NCBI GenBank assembly: GCA_023441805.1
Contig: JAEZNO010000003.1
Span: 46,098-110,097, forward strand
Length of the DNA: 64,000 nt
Direction: 5' to 3'
Source of the DNA: Bacteroidota bacterium
GTDB taxonomy: Bacteria; Bacteroidota; Bacteroidia; Bacteroidales; Lentimicrobiaceae
The notes under the pieces are model-generated. The model did not search any database. It had not been told where the DNA came from and saw only the letters and a program-made list of their open reading frames with translations. Shown here piece by piece: positions 15,893 to 26,014 of the stretch; within the stretch, counting starts at the first letter, position 1; each line of letters starts with the position of its first letter. Position numbers and translations under genes: made by a program.

Positions 15893-17929
15893 ATGAAAGT
15901 CAAAGCTGGCTCCGTGATTGTCCTTGCAGTGATAATCTTTTTTGGAGTATTTTTTAACTACAAGGAGCTTAGTGAATTTCCTGGTTATATACACTCATGG
16001 GCGCAATTCGACAGGTATGCTCTTGCTAAGAAATTCTCTGAGAACAATCTCAATTTCTTTAAACCCGAAACATTTGTTTATAATCATCTTTACCCGGGTG
16101 GAATGAGGATCAGTTCAAATACTACTGTCACTGCTGTTGATTTTCCAATACATGATTATATTCCGGCCTTATTTATGAAAATCTCCGGAAGCGATTCCCC
16201 ATTTATTTTCCGACTATATATTCTGCTGTATAGTCTCGTGGGAATGTTCTTTCTGTATAAACTGGCCTTGTTGTGGACACAGAACTTGTTCAAGTCGTTG
16301 TTTATTACTTTGTTAGCAATAAGTTCACCTGTACTTGTGTATTATCAGGGCGGTTTCTTACCTACTATTCCTTCATTGTCAAATGCTATTATTGGTTTAT
16401 GGTTTTATTCACACTACCTGCACAACGAACGGTCAGGAGATTTCAATTTATCTATTGTTTTTCTAACCCTGTCCGGCCTGAGCAGAACTACCTTTCTTAT
16501 CCCATTGATAGCTTTATTGGGAATTGAATTTATCAGAATATTAAGAAAGGATACTCAACTCAAGCCTAAATTAGTACCGGTAATAATATCAATAGCACTG
16601 ATACTTGGATATTGGTTGTATAATAAATACCTGAGAGCTAATTATGGCTCAATGTTTCTTTCGAGTTTTCAGATTGCAGATAATTTAAAACAAGCAGCTG
16701 AGATATTGGCAAAATCAACCGACAATTGGCTGACTCACTGGTTCACATGGTTACATTATGTAATATTTTCTTGTATAATTATCCTTCTGGTTAATCTTTC
16801 AATTTGTGGAAAAATTGGGAAATGGAATAAGAGTAAATCAATCTTTGGATACTTTTTGCTTGTGCAGTTTATAGGTACGTTCCTATTTGCGTTTCTTCTA
16901 CTAAAGCAATTTGTTGCACATGATTATTATTTCCTCGACTCCTTCTATCTCCCTTTGATAGCATTATTCATCTTGATTATTTCATTTTTCCCATTGTCCG
17001 ATAGCAGAAAAGCTAGGTTCATAGTTAGCTCGGTATTGGTAGCAATGTTGGGAGGAATGTTCTTGTTGGTGTCAGCTAAAGAGAACGAGAGAAAAGAGAC
17101 CGGTCCGTGGGATCGAACTACCAATACAATTCATCATTATCGGGGCTGCCGGCAATTTCTTGAATCGTTAGGTGTACCCGATGATGCAAAAATTATGGTC
17201 CTTGATGCCACTTCTCCTAACGGGCCATTCGTGTTGATGAATAGAAATGGATATCCGATGAAGTATTCAACCCGCCAGAGTTTAATGGATGGATTGACCT
17301 GGGATTACGATTACATTGTTTATGAAAACGATAATTTTATGGGTTCGGTATACTCGGTTTACCCTGAAATTGTACAACATCTTAACAAGATAGGAGATAA
17401 CGGCAGAATCAGTGTGTGTACATATTCAGATACTGCATTAAATCAGACTGTTACTGATCTTTTAAGCCTGGCCAACCTGACGCCGTTAAAGAGGATGAGT
17501 ATTAATTTCGATACAGTACCCGCACCCAATTGGAAGAATATTTCAACTACTGATAAAGATACTTACTCAGGCTCTCATGCCGGTATACTGACAAACAATA
17601 GTGAGTATGGTCTCACATTCGAGTCGAGTGATTTGCCCGCACTTACAGAGGGCTCAACAACATTGCTTCTGAAGGGTAAATTTAAGCATCTGAATGATCT
17701 GGAAAAATGTTACATTGTTCTTTCAATAAATGTTGGCGAAAAGAAGAATGTACACTATTTCATGAGGGAATTGAGTGAATATTTAAAGGAGAAAAATGTT
17801 TGGGAGGAGACTGAACTTAGATTTAGCATTCCAAAAATTAACAATAAGGAATATGCATTGTCAATTTATTTCTGGAATGTAGGAAAGAAAGAGTTGCTGT
17901 ATGATGATTTTGAGATAAGAATTTACTAG
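15893..17929 (+). CDS. Polytopic membrane protein, probable GT-C glycosyltransferase with C-terminal periplasmic domain
   Basis: A 678-aa protein with about ten hydrophobic segments to residue 405 and a soluble region after it (406-678). The first loop (SWAQFDRYALAKKFSENN then NFFKPE) resembles the first periplasmic loop of GT-C proteins that process polyprenyl-phosphate sugars. The tail contains WDYDYIVYEN and a late beta-rich part (about 530-678) that may bind carbohydrate; I cannot assign it to a family. It faces the opposite way to the other genes of the glycan cluster and converges on the PBP1A gene with only 11 bp between stops. Confidence 0.65.
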   Translation: MKVKAGSVIVLAVIIFFGVFFNYKELSEFPGYIHSWAQFDRYALAKKFSENNLNFFKPETFVYNHLYPGGMRISSNTTVTAVDFPIHDYIPALFMKISGSDSPFIFRLYILLYSLVGMFFLYKLALLWTQNLFKSLFITLLAISSPVLVYYQGGFLPTIPSLSNAIIGLWFYSHYLHNERSGDFNLSIVFLTLSGLSRTTFLIPLIALLGIEFIRILRKDTQLKPKLVPVIISIALILGYWLYNKYLRANYGSMFLSSFQIADNLKQAAEILAKSTDNWLTHWFTWLHYVIFSCIIILLVNLSICGKIGKWNKSKSIFGYFLLVQFIGTFLFAFLLLKQFVAHDYYFLDSFYLPLIALFILIISFFPLSDSRKARFIVSSVLVAMLGGMFLLVSAKENERKETGPWDRTTNTIHHYRGCRQFLESLGVPDDAKIMVLDATSPNGPFVLMNRNGYPMKYSTRQSLMDGLTWDYDYIVYENDNFMGSVYSVYPEIVQHLNKIGDNGRISVCTYSDTALNQTVTDLLSLANLTPLKRMSINFDTVPAPNWKNISTTDKDTYSGSHAGILTNNSEYGLTFESSDLPALTEGSTTLLLKGKFKHLNDLEKCYIVLSINVGEKKNVHYFMRELSEYLKEKNVWEETELRFSIPKINNKEYALSIYFWNVGKKELLYDDFEIRIY

Positions 17930-17940
17930 GAGATTCTTTT

Positions 17941-20292
17941 CTAAAAATCACCGGCATCGTATCCTCTGTCGATCTTTGCTTGCTTTTGTTCGTATTTGTT
18001 ACAGTCGATTTCAACTGAAAGGGGCAGAAGTGGAGCTTCAAAGTCTCCGGTATAAAGGTTTAATTTCTTATCGGCATAGATTTTCTTCATATAAAGAGCC
18101 CAAATGGGAAGTGCCATATTAGCACCCTGTCCCTGGCTGATATTCCTGAAGCGTATGCTTCTGTCTTCTCCACCTACCCATATTCCGGTTACAAGATCGG
18201 GTGTTAAGCCCATAAACCATCCGTCGGAGTGACTTTGCGAGGTACCTGTTTTACCGGCTATCGGATTACTTAGGCCATACTTGTATCTTAATCTTACACC
18301 GGTGCCACTTTCAACCACACCTTTCATTAGCTGTATCATGAGATACGCCGTTTCTTCGCTCATGGCTTCCTGCTGTCGAGGCATAAAGCGCCCTAACACA
18401 TTCCCGTTCTTATCTTCTATTCTGGTGACAAACAGAGGCTCAGTATATACACCCTTATTTGCAAATGTATTCATTGCACCAACCATCTCATATAAAGTGA
18501 GGTCAGGGGTTCCTAATGAAATTGCAGGAACGGCATCAATCGGACTGGTTACGCCCATCTTTCGGGCAATTGATACCACTGCCATAGGGGAGTAGCGCTT
18601 AATTAGAAAGGCTGAAATCCAGTTAATTGAATTGGCCAGTGCTTCTTTCAATGTCACCAGTTGCCCTTCCTTATAGTCGCTTGAGTTTTTAGGCTCCCAC
18701 TTTGAGCCGTCAGGAAGGTCAACAGTATATTGAATATTAGCTATCTTGGTACATGGTGAGAAATCGCCCTCCTGCATTGCGAGAGTGTAAACAAATGGCT
18801 TGAATGTTGACCCAACCTGGCGCCTTGCCATTATAGCATGGTCATACTGGAAATACTTGTAGTTAATGCCACCCACGTATGCACGTACAAATCCTGTTTG
18901 TGGCTCTACTGACATCAATCCGGCCTGTAGAAAGAACTTGCAATATCTTATTGAATCCCACGGCGACATTATTGTATCGCGTTCACCCTTCCAGGTGAAC
19001 ACTCTCATAGGAATAGGTGTGGCAAATGACTTTTGAATTGAATCTTCTGACACTCCGGCTGCTTTAAGACGAATATAACGGTCAGATCGTTTCATGGAAG
19101 AAACCAGTAGTTTATTTGCTTCTTCCCTTACAATATTTTGCGGGAAATCGAAAGGTGCATTTTTATTACCCTTCCAGTGTTTGAAAAACGCAGGTTGCAA
19201 GTCATTGCCAAGGTGCTCGGCTACTGCCTCCTCAGCGTATTGTTGCATTTTTGAATTGAGAGTTGTATAGATCTTTAAACCATCTTTATACAAATTATAC
19301 TTGCTGCCATCGGGTTTTGGATTTTTTTCAATCCATCCGTAAAGCGGGTTATTCTTCCACTGTAATGAATCAAGAACATATTGTGCTCTGTCGAAATAGT
19401 TATTTCTCTTTGGTTCTTTGGCATTCATTATCCTTCGAAGGTATTCTCTGAAGTAGGTAGCCTCGCCAGATGCATGGTCCTGTAGGTGGTATTTGGTCAT
19501 ATCGAGAGGGATAACCCTTATAGAGTCGTATTCCTCATCAGTAATGTAGTCATGTTTTCTCATCTGATTAAGGACCACCTCACGTCTTTTAATGGCTCTT
19601 TCGGGATTACGCACAGGACTGAACCATGTAGGAGCTTTAAGCATGCCAACCAGCATGGCCGATTCTTCAAGGGTAAGATCAGCAGGAAGTTTATTAAAGA
19701 ATGTTTTTGCTGCCGATTTTATACCAAAGGAATTACTCCCGAAGTCGACTGTGTTAAAATACATCGCGATAATTTCTTCCTTGGTATAATTTCGTTCAAG
19801 CTTAATGGCGGTGACCCATTCTTTCAGTTTAATGAATACTGTTTCGAAAAAAGTACGGTTAGCTTTACGGGGAAAGAGATTCTTGGCAAGTTGCTGAGTA
19901 ATTGTGCTACCGCCTCCTTTGTTACTGCCGGTAAGGATACCATAGCTGACACGGAAGAGAGCCTTCACGTCAACACCTGAATGTGAGTGAAAGCGTGAGT
20001 CTTCGGTTGCCACAATTGCATTTACGAGATTGGGTGAGAGATCGGAATAGTGAACATTTGATCGATTCTCGATATAGTATTTCCCCATGACTTCCTGGTC
20101 GGCTGAGATGACTTCGGAGGCGAGATTACTTTTTGGGTTTTCAAGTTCTTCAAATGAGGGCATGAAACCAAGCAGCCCCAATGACATGGCTGTAAAGAAT
20201 AGAAAAATAAATCCGAGGATTGCAAAATAGAGTATCCAGAATCTTTTTAGCCAGTGCTTTAGTGTACTTCCACTATGCTTTTTATTAGCCAT
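17941..20292 (-). CDS. mrcA: Penicillin-binding protein 1A (class A; transglycosylase/transpeptidase)
   Basis: Bifunctional peptidoglycan synthase in the inner membrane. It has a single N-terminal helix (about 17-43). The GT51 transglycosylase domain holds catalytic E97 in ATEDSRFHSHSG and GGSTITQQLAKNLF at about 127-140. The transpeptidase domain has the SxxK motif in GSTFKPF (S495, K498), the SxN motif in ANSINW, and KTGTS beginning at K681. At 783 aa it is full length. It is the last gene of the RicT-GldH-PBP1A run, with 6 bp between GldH and PBP1A, a linkage often seen in Bacteroidota. All catalytic residues are intact. Confidence 0.95.
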   Translation of the reverse strand: MANKKHSGSTLKHWLKRFWILYFAILGFIFLFFTAMSLGLLGFMPSFEELENPKSNLASEVISADQEVMGKYYIENRSNVHYSDLSPNLVNAIVATEDSRFHSHSGVDVKALFRVSYGILTGSNKGGGSTITQQLAKNLFPRKANRTFFETVFIKLKEWVTAIKLERNYTKEEIIAMYFNTVDFGSNSFGIKSAAKTFFNKLPADLTLEESAMLVGMLKAPTWFSPVRNPERAIKRREVVLNQMRKHDYITDEEYDSIRVIPLDMTKYHLQDHASGEATYFREYLRRIMNAKEPKRNNYFDRAQYVLDSLQWKNNPLYGWIEKNPKPDGSKYNLYKDGLKIYTTLNSKMQQYAEEAVAEHLGNDLQPAFFKHWKGNKNAPFDFPQNIVREEANKLLVSSMKRSDRYIRLKAAGVSEDSIQKSFATPIPMRVFTWKGERDTIMSPWDSIRYCKFFLQAGLMSVEPQTGFVRAYVGGINYKYFQYDHAIMARRQVGSTFKPFVYTLAMQEGDFSPCTKIANIQYTVDLPDGSKWEPKNSSDYKEGQLVTLKEALANSINWISAFLIKRYSPMAVVSIARKMGVTSPIDAVPAISLGTPDLTLYEMVGAMNTFANKGVYTEPLFVTRIEDKNGNVLGRFMPRQQEAMSEETAYLMIQLMKGVVESGTGVRLRYKYGLSNPIAGKTGTSQSHSDGWFMGLTPDLVTGIWVGGEDRSIRFRNISQGQGANMALPIWALYMKKIYADKKLNLYTGDFEAPLLPLSVEIDCNKYEQKQAKIDRGYDAGDF

Positions 20293-20298
20293 TGATGA

Positions 20299-20811
20299 TT
20301 ATTTACCAATATTGTTCAACTGTTGCTTTTCAAGCCTGATACCGGCTTCGGATATCCCCTTTAATTGTGGTTCACGCATTGCCTGGTTTAATCTGAACAG
20401 ATAAGCACCTTTCTTCGGGAACCTGATATTCTCTCTGATGAAGATTCTGTTATCCCTGTAATTACCGGTTCCTTTCCCTAACCACTGCCCGGTTTTGCCG
20501 GCGAGAGTACATTCAATGGTATCGCGCGACATGCCCCCACCGGGGAATTCTGTTGTCAGGAAAAAGTAGATGTTGCTATAACGATAAGTTGTGCTGTTTC
20601 TTACATTAATGTAGAAGCGATATGGCGAAATTGTGTCATCAATATTTACACTAAAGGCTACTTCCTTATCTGAAGGCCATGTGTCACCGGGAATACTTAC
20701 ACTTTGGTCGAAGAACTTCTCATTGTCACATCCTGTGAAGATTAAAACTAAAAAAGGAAGTAATAAACATACTTTAAGAAAAGCGTTGAGGCTACACTTA
20801 GTCCGTCTCAT
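20299..20811 (-). CDS. gldH: Gliding motility lipoprotein GldH
   Basis: Outer-membrane-associated lipoprotein of the GldH family, about 160-170 aa, linked in Flavobacteria to gliding and the T9SS. From the start at MRRTKCSLNAFLK a lipoprotein signal runs to the lipobox LIFTGC, with lipidated Cys at residue 28. An upstream ATG at 20865 sits directly after the RicT stop (TAA-ATG), giving a 188-aa alternative that may use translational coupling. The body shows the GldH features: YRFYINVRNSTTYRYSNIYF, and LAGKTGQWLGKGTG. T9SS cargo genes occur in this window, so a secretion role fits better than gliding in a non-gliding relative. Confidence 0.85.
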   Translation of the reverse strand: MRRTKCSLNAFLKVCLLLPFLVLIFTGCDNEKFFDQSVSIPGDTWPSDKEVAFSVNIDDTISPYRFYINVRNSTTYRYSNIYFFLTTEFPGGGMSRDTIECTLAGKTGQWLGKGTGNYRDNRIFIRENIRFPKKGAYLFRLNQAMREPQLKGISEAGIRLEKQQLNNIGK

Positions 20812-20865
20812 TCCTGAGAGCAATCCTTTGGAAATTTGGTTTCTGCAACTAATTAATCGTGTCAT

Positions 20866-22098
20866 TTACTGCCTTATTTTATCAAACCTGGTAAGATCTT
20901 CCTCTCCTGAGTTTCTCTCAAAATCAGTCTGCTTTTCTATTTTTCTGGCATAATCTTCAAGGTTTGGAATATTCTGTCCTTTCCTGTTCTTAATTATTAT
21001 CTCTTTAACTTTTTCCACGGGAATAGCAAGCAGGTTATTTGGGTCGGATTTATAAGCATACCACATAACACCGCCAAACACATCAACTTTCTGAGGGAGG
21101 GCATCTCCTTTTGTGGTATTAAGGATAGTATCATCAGGTGGAAAATCTTTTAGAGCTTCAGCATAAGCTGCGTACTCATAATTAAGGCAGCATTTGAGTT
21201 TGCCGCATTGTCCGGCAAGCTTCTGAGGGTTAAGCGACAACTGTTGAATGCGGGCGGCATTGGTACTGACAGTGCTGAAACTAGTCAGCCAGGTTGAGCA
21301 GCATAACTCACGACCGCATGAACCAATTCCGCCAAGACGTGATGCTTCCTGGCGTGCCCCAATCTGTCGCATTTCAATACGAACTCTGAATTCTTCGGCA
21401 AGTATTTTAATCAGTTCACGGAAGTCGACCCGTTCATCGGCAGTATAATAGAAAATAGCTTTGGTGTCATCACCCTGATATTCAACGTCATTAACCTTCA
21501 TCTTAAGATTAAGGCCGGCAGCTATCTCTCTTGTGCGGAACATTGATTTATCTTCCTTCATTACTGCATGGATCCATTTTTCGATGTCTCCCGGCCGGGC
21601 TTTACGATAAACCTTTTTCAAATCTTCATTCGAAGGATCAATATTCCGACGCTTCATCTGATGCCTTACTACCTCACCGGTTAGTGTAACGATTCCGATA
21701 TCATGCCCCGGATTGGCTTCAACAGCAACAATATCACCTACATGAAGCTCTAAATCATTTCCTGCACGGAAGTAATCTTTACGACTGTTTTTAAATCTAA
21801 CTTCAACGCAATCAAAGGGCGTGACTCCGGGTGCCGGAGGAAATGACTCCAACCAATCGAATGCATCCAATTTACTACAACCATGATTGAAGTTTGAGCA
21901 CCCGTCTTCACTAACCATTGAGCAGCAACCACGTGACATAAAAGGATTTGTACCAAAGAGGTCTTTCCTTACCTGCTGTATTTCCTTTAGATTATCATCA
22001 TTGCACTCCTGGTCAAGGGTGTCATCGGCAACAGGTGGCCTGTATTCAGGCATTTTGCCTTGCTCCGGATATTGTATATTGTTATTAATTTCTTCCAT
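20866..22098 (-). CDS. ricT: PSP1/RicT-family protein
   Basis: A cytoplasmic protein with the PSP1 C-terminal domain (about residues 180-290). In Bacillus the homologue RicT (YaaT) is part of the Fe-S containing Y-complex affecting RNase Y and development. The cysteine-rich signature is clear: GSCGRELCCSTWL and QCGKLKCCLNYE. Extra N-terminal cysteines (SRGCCSMVSEDGC) are also present. It is the promoter-proximal gene of the RicT-GldH-PBP1A unit; a TAnnTTTG element lies about 77 bp upstream. In many Bacteroidota holB sits next to it; here holB is 7 kb away. Confidence 0.9.
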   Translation of the reverse strand: MEEINNNIQYPEQGKMPEYRPPVADDTLDQECNDDNLKEIQQVRKDLFGTNPFMSRGCCSMVSEDGCSNFNHGCSKLDAFDWLESFPPAPGVTPFDCVEVRFKNSRKDYFRAGNDLELHVGDIVAVEANPGHDIGIVTLTGEVVRHQMKRRNIDPSNEDLKKVYRKARPGDIEKWIHAVMKEDKSMFRTREIAAGLNLKMKVNDVEYQGDDTKAIFYYTADERVDFRELIKILAEEFRVRIEMRQIGARQEASRLGGIGSCGRELCCSTWLTSFSTVSTNAARIQQLSLNPQKLAGQCGKLKCCLNYEYAAYAEALKDFPPDDTILNTTKGDALPQKVDVFGGVMWYAYKSDPNNLLAIPVEKVKEIIIKNRKGQNIPNLEDYARKIEKQTDFERNSGEEDLTRFDKIRQ

Positions 22099-22174
22099 TT
22101 GTAACTTTCAGGGCAAATCAATAGCATATACAGCCATCGATCTGATATATTGAGATTAATGATATCGATTGCTG

Positions 22175-22182
22175 CAAAGTTA
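22175..22182 (-). promoter_or_regulatory. -7 element (TAACTTTG) before ricT
   Basis: Minus-strand TAACTTTG matches TAnnTTTG, about 77 bp upstream of the ricT start. No -33 TTTG was found within 17-23 bp. Confidence 0.35.
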
Positions 22183-22232
22183 ATTAATTTTCTGTCAGAG
22201 ATACTTTCGGGGCCAAATGGGAGATACGCTAA

Positions 22233-23060
22233 TCAATCGGCCAGCCCCTGAGATTTAATTTCTTTAATCAAATAGCGTTCACAGAAGCTCTTTATAAAAG
22301 GGAATGTAATATCGGGGGCTTCAAGGATTCCCATATGACCCACATTGCTCAGCATCAAGATCTCGGCATGATTTGCCAGCATAGTCTGGGCTACTATCTT
22401 CTCATAACTCATACGGGTATCGTCTTTGCCAATTATAAAGCATATAGGGAAGGTTGAATTCATTATGACATCAAAAGCCCCCTCTCTGTCACGCATGGCA
22501 GTTAGGGCAGCAATTATGGCCTTTCCTGAGGTAGAGGCTGCCCTGTTGCGCAATCTTTCTATTCTATCGGCAAGTTTTTCTTTATTTGATTGGGCAAACA
22601 GGTCAGGAATAAAGCTATGGATATAGTTTGCATGATTAAGCTTAACTACATTAATAGTCCTGTTTCGGTTTTCTTTTGATTTTTCATCATCAGGGGCTGC
22701 ATGTGAATGGAAGAGAATGAGCCCTTTTGTCTTATCAGGAACTTCGCGTGCTATTTCCAGACTTATATATCCACCCATTGAATGACCGCATAATACAAAT
22801 TCATCTACTCCGGCACTTGCCATAACAGCTCTGACGGCAGCTGCCATAAGGGGAATAGTCTGAATGTCGTCGGCCAGGCCACTTCTCCCGTGGCCCGGCA
22901 GATCGATCATTAATAAAGAAAATTTATCGGAAAGGTTATTTGCCAGATCACTCCAAATTTCTAACGACTCAAGGAAACCATGCAAGAGTACAACCCATGG
23001 GCCTGATCCCTGAGTACGATAATTGACCGGCTGGTTATTGAAAATGATCTGCTTTTCCAT
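22233..23060 (-). CDS. Alpha/beta hydrolase
   Basis: A cytoplasmic serine hydrolase fold of about 275 aa. The nucleophile elbow is GHSMGGY, the oxyanion region VVLLHGFLES, the acid probably Asp in IIGKDDTRM, and the base His in NVGHMGILEAP. I chose the start at MEKQIIFNNQP; the frame extends 15 codons further (MLLRIFVTINLIKHT), which does not match the usual beginning of the fold. Closest in style are esterases or MhpC/BioH-like hydrolases; the substrate is unknown. It stands 62 bp after an aminopeptidase gene on the same strand. Confidence 0.82.
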   Translation of the reverse strand: MEKQIIFNNQPVNYRTQGSGPWVVLLHGFLESLEIWSDLANNLSDKFSLLMIDLPGHGRSGLADDIQTIPLMAAAVRAVMASAGVDEFVLCGHSMGGYISLEIAREVPDKTKGLILFHSHAAPDDEKSKENRNRTINVVKLNHANYIHSFIPDLFAQSNKEKLADRIERLRNRAASTSGKAIIAALTAMRDREGAFDVIMNSTFPICFIIGKDDTRMSYEKIVAQTMLANHAEILMLSNVGHMGILEAPDITFPFIKSFCERYLIKEIKSQGLAD

Positions 23061-23121
23061 AGTATGCTTTATTAAATTAATTGTCACGAATATTCTTAGT
23101 AGCACTATTCAACATGGTGTG

Positions 23122-24513
23122 CTATTTTGACATCAGTGTTTCAATTTCAGCAACAGTTTTTGGTATATGTTTACCTAAAACTCTTGCACCTTTATCAGTT
23201 ACGAGCACATCGTCTTCTATTCTGATACCACCGAAGTCCTTATATGATTCAACTATTTCGTAATTGATAAAGTCAGTGAATTTACCTTCTGCTTTCCATT
23301 GATCAATGAGTGCGGGGATAAAATAGATACCCGGCTCAACAGTAAGCACGAAACCCGGCTGCAGTCGGCGGCCTAATCTCAGAAATGCGGTACCAAACTG
23401 TTCACTTCTCTTAATTTCATCATCATAACCCACATAGTTTTCACCAACTCCCTCAAGGTCATGAACATCCATGCCAAGCATATGGCCAAGACCGTGTGGG
23501 AAAAACATGGCATGAGCACCCTGTGCTACTGCTTCATTAACATCACCTTTCATAAGTCCAATTGCTTTTAGGCCTTCGGCGATTGTGGTTGCTGCCAGAA
23601 GATGGACTTCCCTGTATTTAATACCTGGTTTTATTGCTTCAATTGCACGCAGATTGGCATTCAGGACTATCTCATAGATGTCTTTTTGCCTGTGGTTAAA
23701 TTTACCGCCAACTGGACAGGTTCGGGTGATATCACTTGCAAGCAGGTATTCTTCTGATTCACATCCTGCATCCACAACAAGCATCCTGCCTTCAGTAAGT
23801 GTATTTCCGTGATAATGATTATGAAGTGTTTGACCGTTAATGCTCAGAATTACGGGAAAAGAAACAGGCCCTGCCTTAGCAAGTGCGATACCCTCAATTG
23901 TTCCTGCAATCTCCTGTTCAATAATTCCGGGGAATGCCATTTTCATTGCTGTAGTATGCATCAGTCCTGCTACATCAACCATTTTGTTTATTATATCGAT
24001 CTCTTCGGTTGATTTTATAGAACGAAGCTTAACAACTGCCTTTATCAATTCAACTGAGGCTTCCTGCTTCAGCTGCGGTATTTTTAATCTGGTAAGTTCC
24101 GAAAGCCATATTTTAGTTTCACCTCTGTATGGTGGTAAGAAGTGAACTTTGCGCCCTTCTTTGAGGACATTATTAATATAAGGTGCTAATTCAGATAACG
24201 GTTTTGTAAGATGAATCCCTACAAGTTCAGCCCTGTCGGACATAGAAGGCTGTGGCCCCATCCATATGATATCATCCATGTCGACATCATTGCCAAACAG
24301 TATTTCCTTGTCTTCATCAAGGTCAATTATACCTGCCAGATCAGGCTGATTTAGCCCGAAGAAGTAATTAAATGCACTGTCCTGTCTGAAATGATATGTG
24401 TTAGCCGGGTAGTTAAAAGCTGCTTCTGTATTTCCCGGGAAGAAAAGTATACCACTTTTTATTTCAGTCCGCAGAGCATTCCTGCGGGCCTGATAAGTTT
24501 CTTTTTTAAACAT
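23122..24513 (-). CDS. Xaa-Pro aminopeptidase (M24B), first of a tandem pair
   Basis: Dimetal aminopeptidase removing an N-terminal residue before proline. The N-terminal creatinase-like domain covers about 1-170; the pita-bread catalytic domain has all five ligands visible: Asp in VVDAGCESEE, Asp in ASDITRTCP, His in HGLGHMLGMDVHD, Glu in VEPGIYF and Glu in RIEDDVLV. No signal peptide, so it is cytoplasmic. It lies 12 bp from the next M24B gene in the same direction. The two paralogues probably arose by duplication and diverged in the N-terminal half. Confidence 0.9.
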   Translation of the reverse strand: MFKKETYQARRNALRTEIKSGILFFPGNTEAAFNYPANTYHFRQDSAFNYFFGLNQPDLAGIIDLDEDKEILFGNDVDMDDIIWMGPQPSMSDRAELVGIHLTKPLSELAPYINNVLKEGRKVHFLPPYRGETKIWLSELTRLKIPQLKQEASVELIKAVVKLRSIKSTEEIDIINKMVDVAGLMHTTAMKMAFPGIIEQEIAGTIEGIALAKAGPVSFPVILSINGQTLHNHYHGNTLTEGRMLVVDAGCESEEYLLASDITRTCPVGGKFNHRQKDIYEIVLNANLRAIEAIKPGIKYREVHLLAATTIAEGLKAIGLMKGDVNEAVAQGAHAMFFPHGLGHMLGMDVHDLEGVGENYVGYDDEIKRSEQFGTAFLRLGRRLQPGFVLTVEPGIYFIPALIDQWKAEGKFTDFINYEIVESYKDFGGIRIEDDVLVTDKGARVLGKHIPKTVAEIETLMSK

Positions 24514-24525
24514 TGGTTGAATGGT

Positions 24526-25836
24526 TTATGAATTAATAATATAACTTTCACGTTTGGCCATAATGGCTTCAATTTCATCAGCTTCGATAGGGATTCCTGC
24601 CATCAGGTCAATCGGGTCATGATCAACAACAATGTCGTTTTCAATCCTGATACCAAATCCCTCCTCAGGTATATAAATGCCAGGTTCGCAACTTAATACC
24701 ATACCTTTTTGCAGGGTAGTCTGCTTTGTACCTACGTCGTGTACGTCAAGTCCAATGAAATGTGAAGTGCCATGCATATAGTATTTGAAGTAGGCTGGCT
24801 TATCGGCAGGTTGGTTATCAATATCTTCTTGTGTGATTAAACCTAAGTTAATAAGTTCCTTTTCCATGATCTTTACCACCTGACTGTGATATGTATCAAT
24901 AGTGGTACCTGGTACGAGCATTTTTGAAGCCTGACGGAATACTCTCAGTACTGCATCATACACTTCTCGTTGCCGGCTTGTGAATTTTCCATTAACCGGA
25001 ATGGTTCGCGAGCAGTCACCCGCATAGTTGGCGTATTCAGCACCAAAGTCAAGTAGAAGCAATTGACCATCCTCAAGTTTTTGGTCGTTTTGATTATAGT
25101 GGAGAATATTGTTATTGACCCCTGCTGCCACTATTGCCGGATAGGAGTGTCCTGAAGCCCCCTGCCTTATGAACTCATGTGTTATTTCGGCTTCCACCTC
25201 GTATTCCATTACACCCGGCTTAACAAAATTCAGTACCCTGTTGAATGCATCACCTGTAATGTCACAGGCTTTCTTGAGCAACTCAATCTCCTGAGGCTCT
25301 TTTATGAGCCTGAGTTCCATCAGAATAGGTGCTAATCTTTGATAGTTGTGCAGAGGGTATGATTCTTTCAGTTGCTTAACAAACCGCAGTGTTTTAGATT
25401 CGATTTCTGTAACAAACCGGGCATTTTCCTCTACGTTGAGGTACACGAATTCGGCTCTTGACATGAAGTCACGCACAGTGCTTTCAAATTGACTGAGCCA
25501 TTTAACTGTTTTGATGCCTGATATGACAGCAGCCTGCTCAAGTGAATATTTATGGCCATACCAGGTAACCATATGATCATTGGTTTCGGTGATAAAGGCT
25601 ATTTCCCTTAGTTTTTCATCAGGATGATTAGGATAAAGTGTCAAAATGCACTTCTCCTGGTCGAGTCCGGTGAGATAAAACATGTCACTATTTTGCCTGA
25701 AGGGGAAATTTTGGTCTCCGTTACGGGGCATTTCGTCACTTGAGTGGATTATTGCTAATGAATCAGGTTTCAGCTTCTTTTCTAACTTTGCCCTGTTCTT
25801 GCAGAAAAAGGTAGGGTCAATTTGTTGGTAACGCAT
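24526..25836 (-). CDS. pepP: Xaa-Pro aminopeptidase (M24B), second of a tandem pair
   Basis: Same enzyme class as its neighbour and probably the first gene of the unit. Ligands: Asp in LLDFGAEYANYAGDCSRTIP (two acidic residues), His in HGTSHFIGLDVHD, Glu in CEPGIYIPEE and Glu in RIENDIVV. The N-terminal domain begins RYQQIDPTFFCKNR and includes the PepP-like MPRNGDQNFPFRQNSDMFYL, which makes this copy closer to canonical aminopeptidase P. 436 aa matches PepP. Cytoplasmic. Confidence 0.9.
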   Translation of the reverse strand: MRYQQIDPTFFCKNRAKLEKKLKPDSLAIIHSSDEMPRNGDQNFPFRQNSDMFYLTGLDQEKCILTLYPNHPDEKLREIAFITETNDHMVTWYGHKYSLEQAAVISGIKTVKWLSQFESTVRDFMSRAEFVYLNVEENARFVTEIESKTLRFVKQLKESYPLHNYQRLAPILMELRLIKEPQEIELLKKACDITGDAFNRVLNFVKPGVMEYEVEAEITHEFIRQGASGHSYPAIVAAGVNNNILHYNQNDQKLEDGQLLLLDFGAEYANYAGDCSRTIPVNGKFTSRQREVYDAVLRVFRQASKMLVPGTTIDTYHSQVVKIMEKELINLGLITQEDIDNQPADKPAYFKYYMHGTSHFIGLDVHDVGTKQTTLQKGMVLSCEPGIYIPEEGFGIRIENDIVVDHDPIDLMAGIPIEADEIEAIMAKRESYIINS

Positions 25837-25898
25837 GTATATTTTCTTTATAAAGTAATAAAAATCCGACTGCGGTTAAAATGTTATATCTAAATTAC

Positions 25899-25906
25899 TA
25901 TATTTG
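25899..25906 (+). promoter_or_regulatory. -7 element (TATATTTG) for the succinate dehydrogenase operon
   Basis: TATATTTG matches TAnnTTTG in the divergent gap between the aminopeptidase and sdhC, giving a leader of about 100 nt. No -33 TTTG at the standard spacing. Confidence 0.4.
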
Positions 25907-26014
25907 TTCACCATGTCGGAGAGGATATTCGCAAATTTAAACAACTATTGACCACATTAGGATAATTCAAGTGCAAAAAACAATCGTCATTCATAAATCG
26001 TAAACCAAATTACT

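Noticed and set aside
18281..18595. 104-aa plus-strand ORF inside PBP1A
   Set aside because: Shadow of the strongly conserved minus-strand PBP1A coding sequence.
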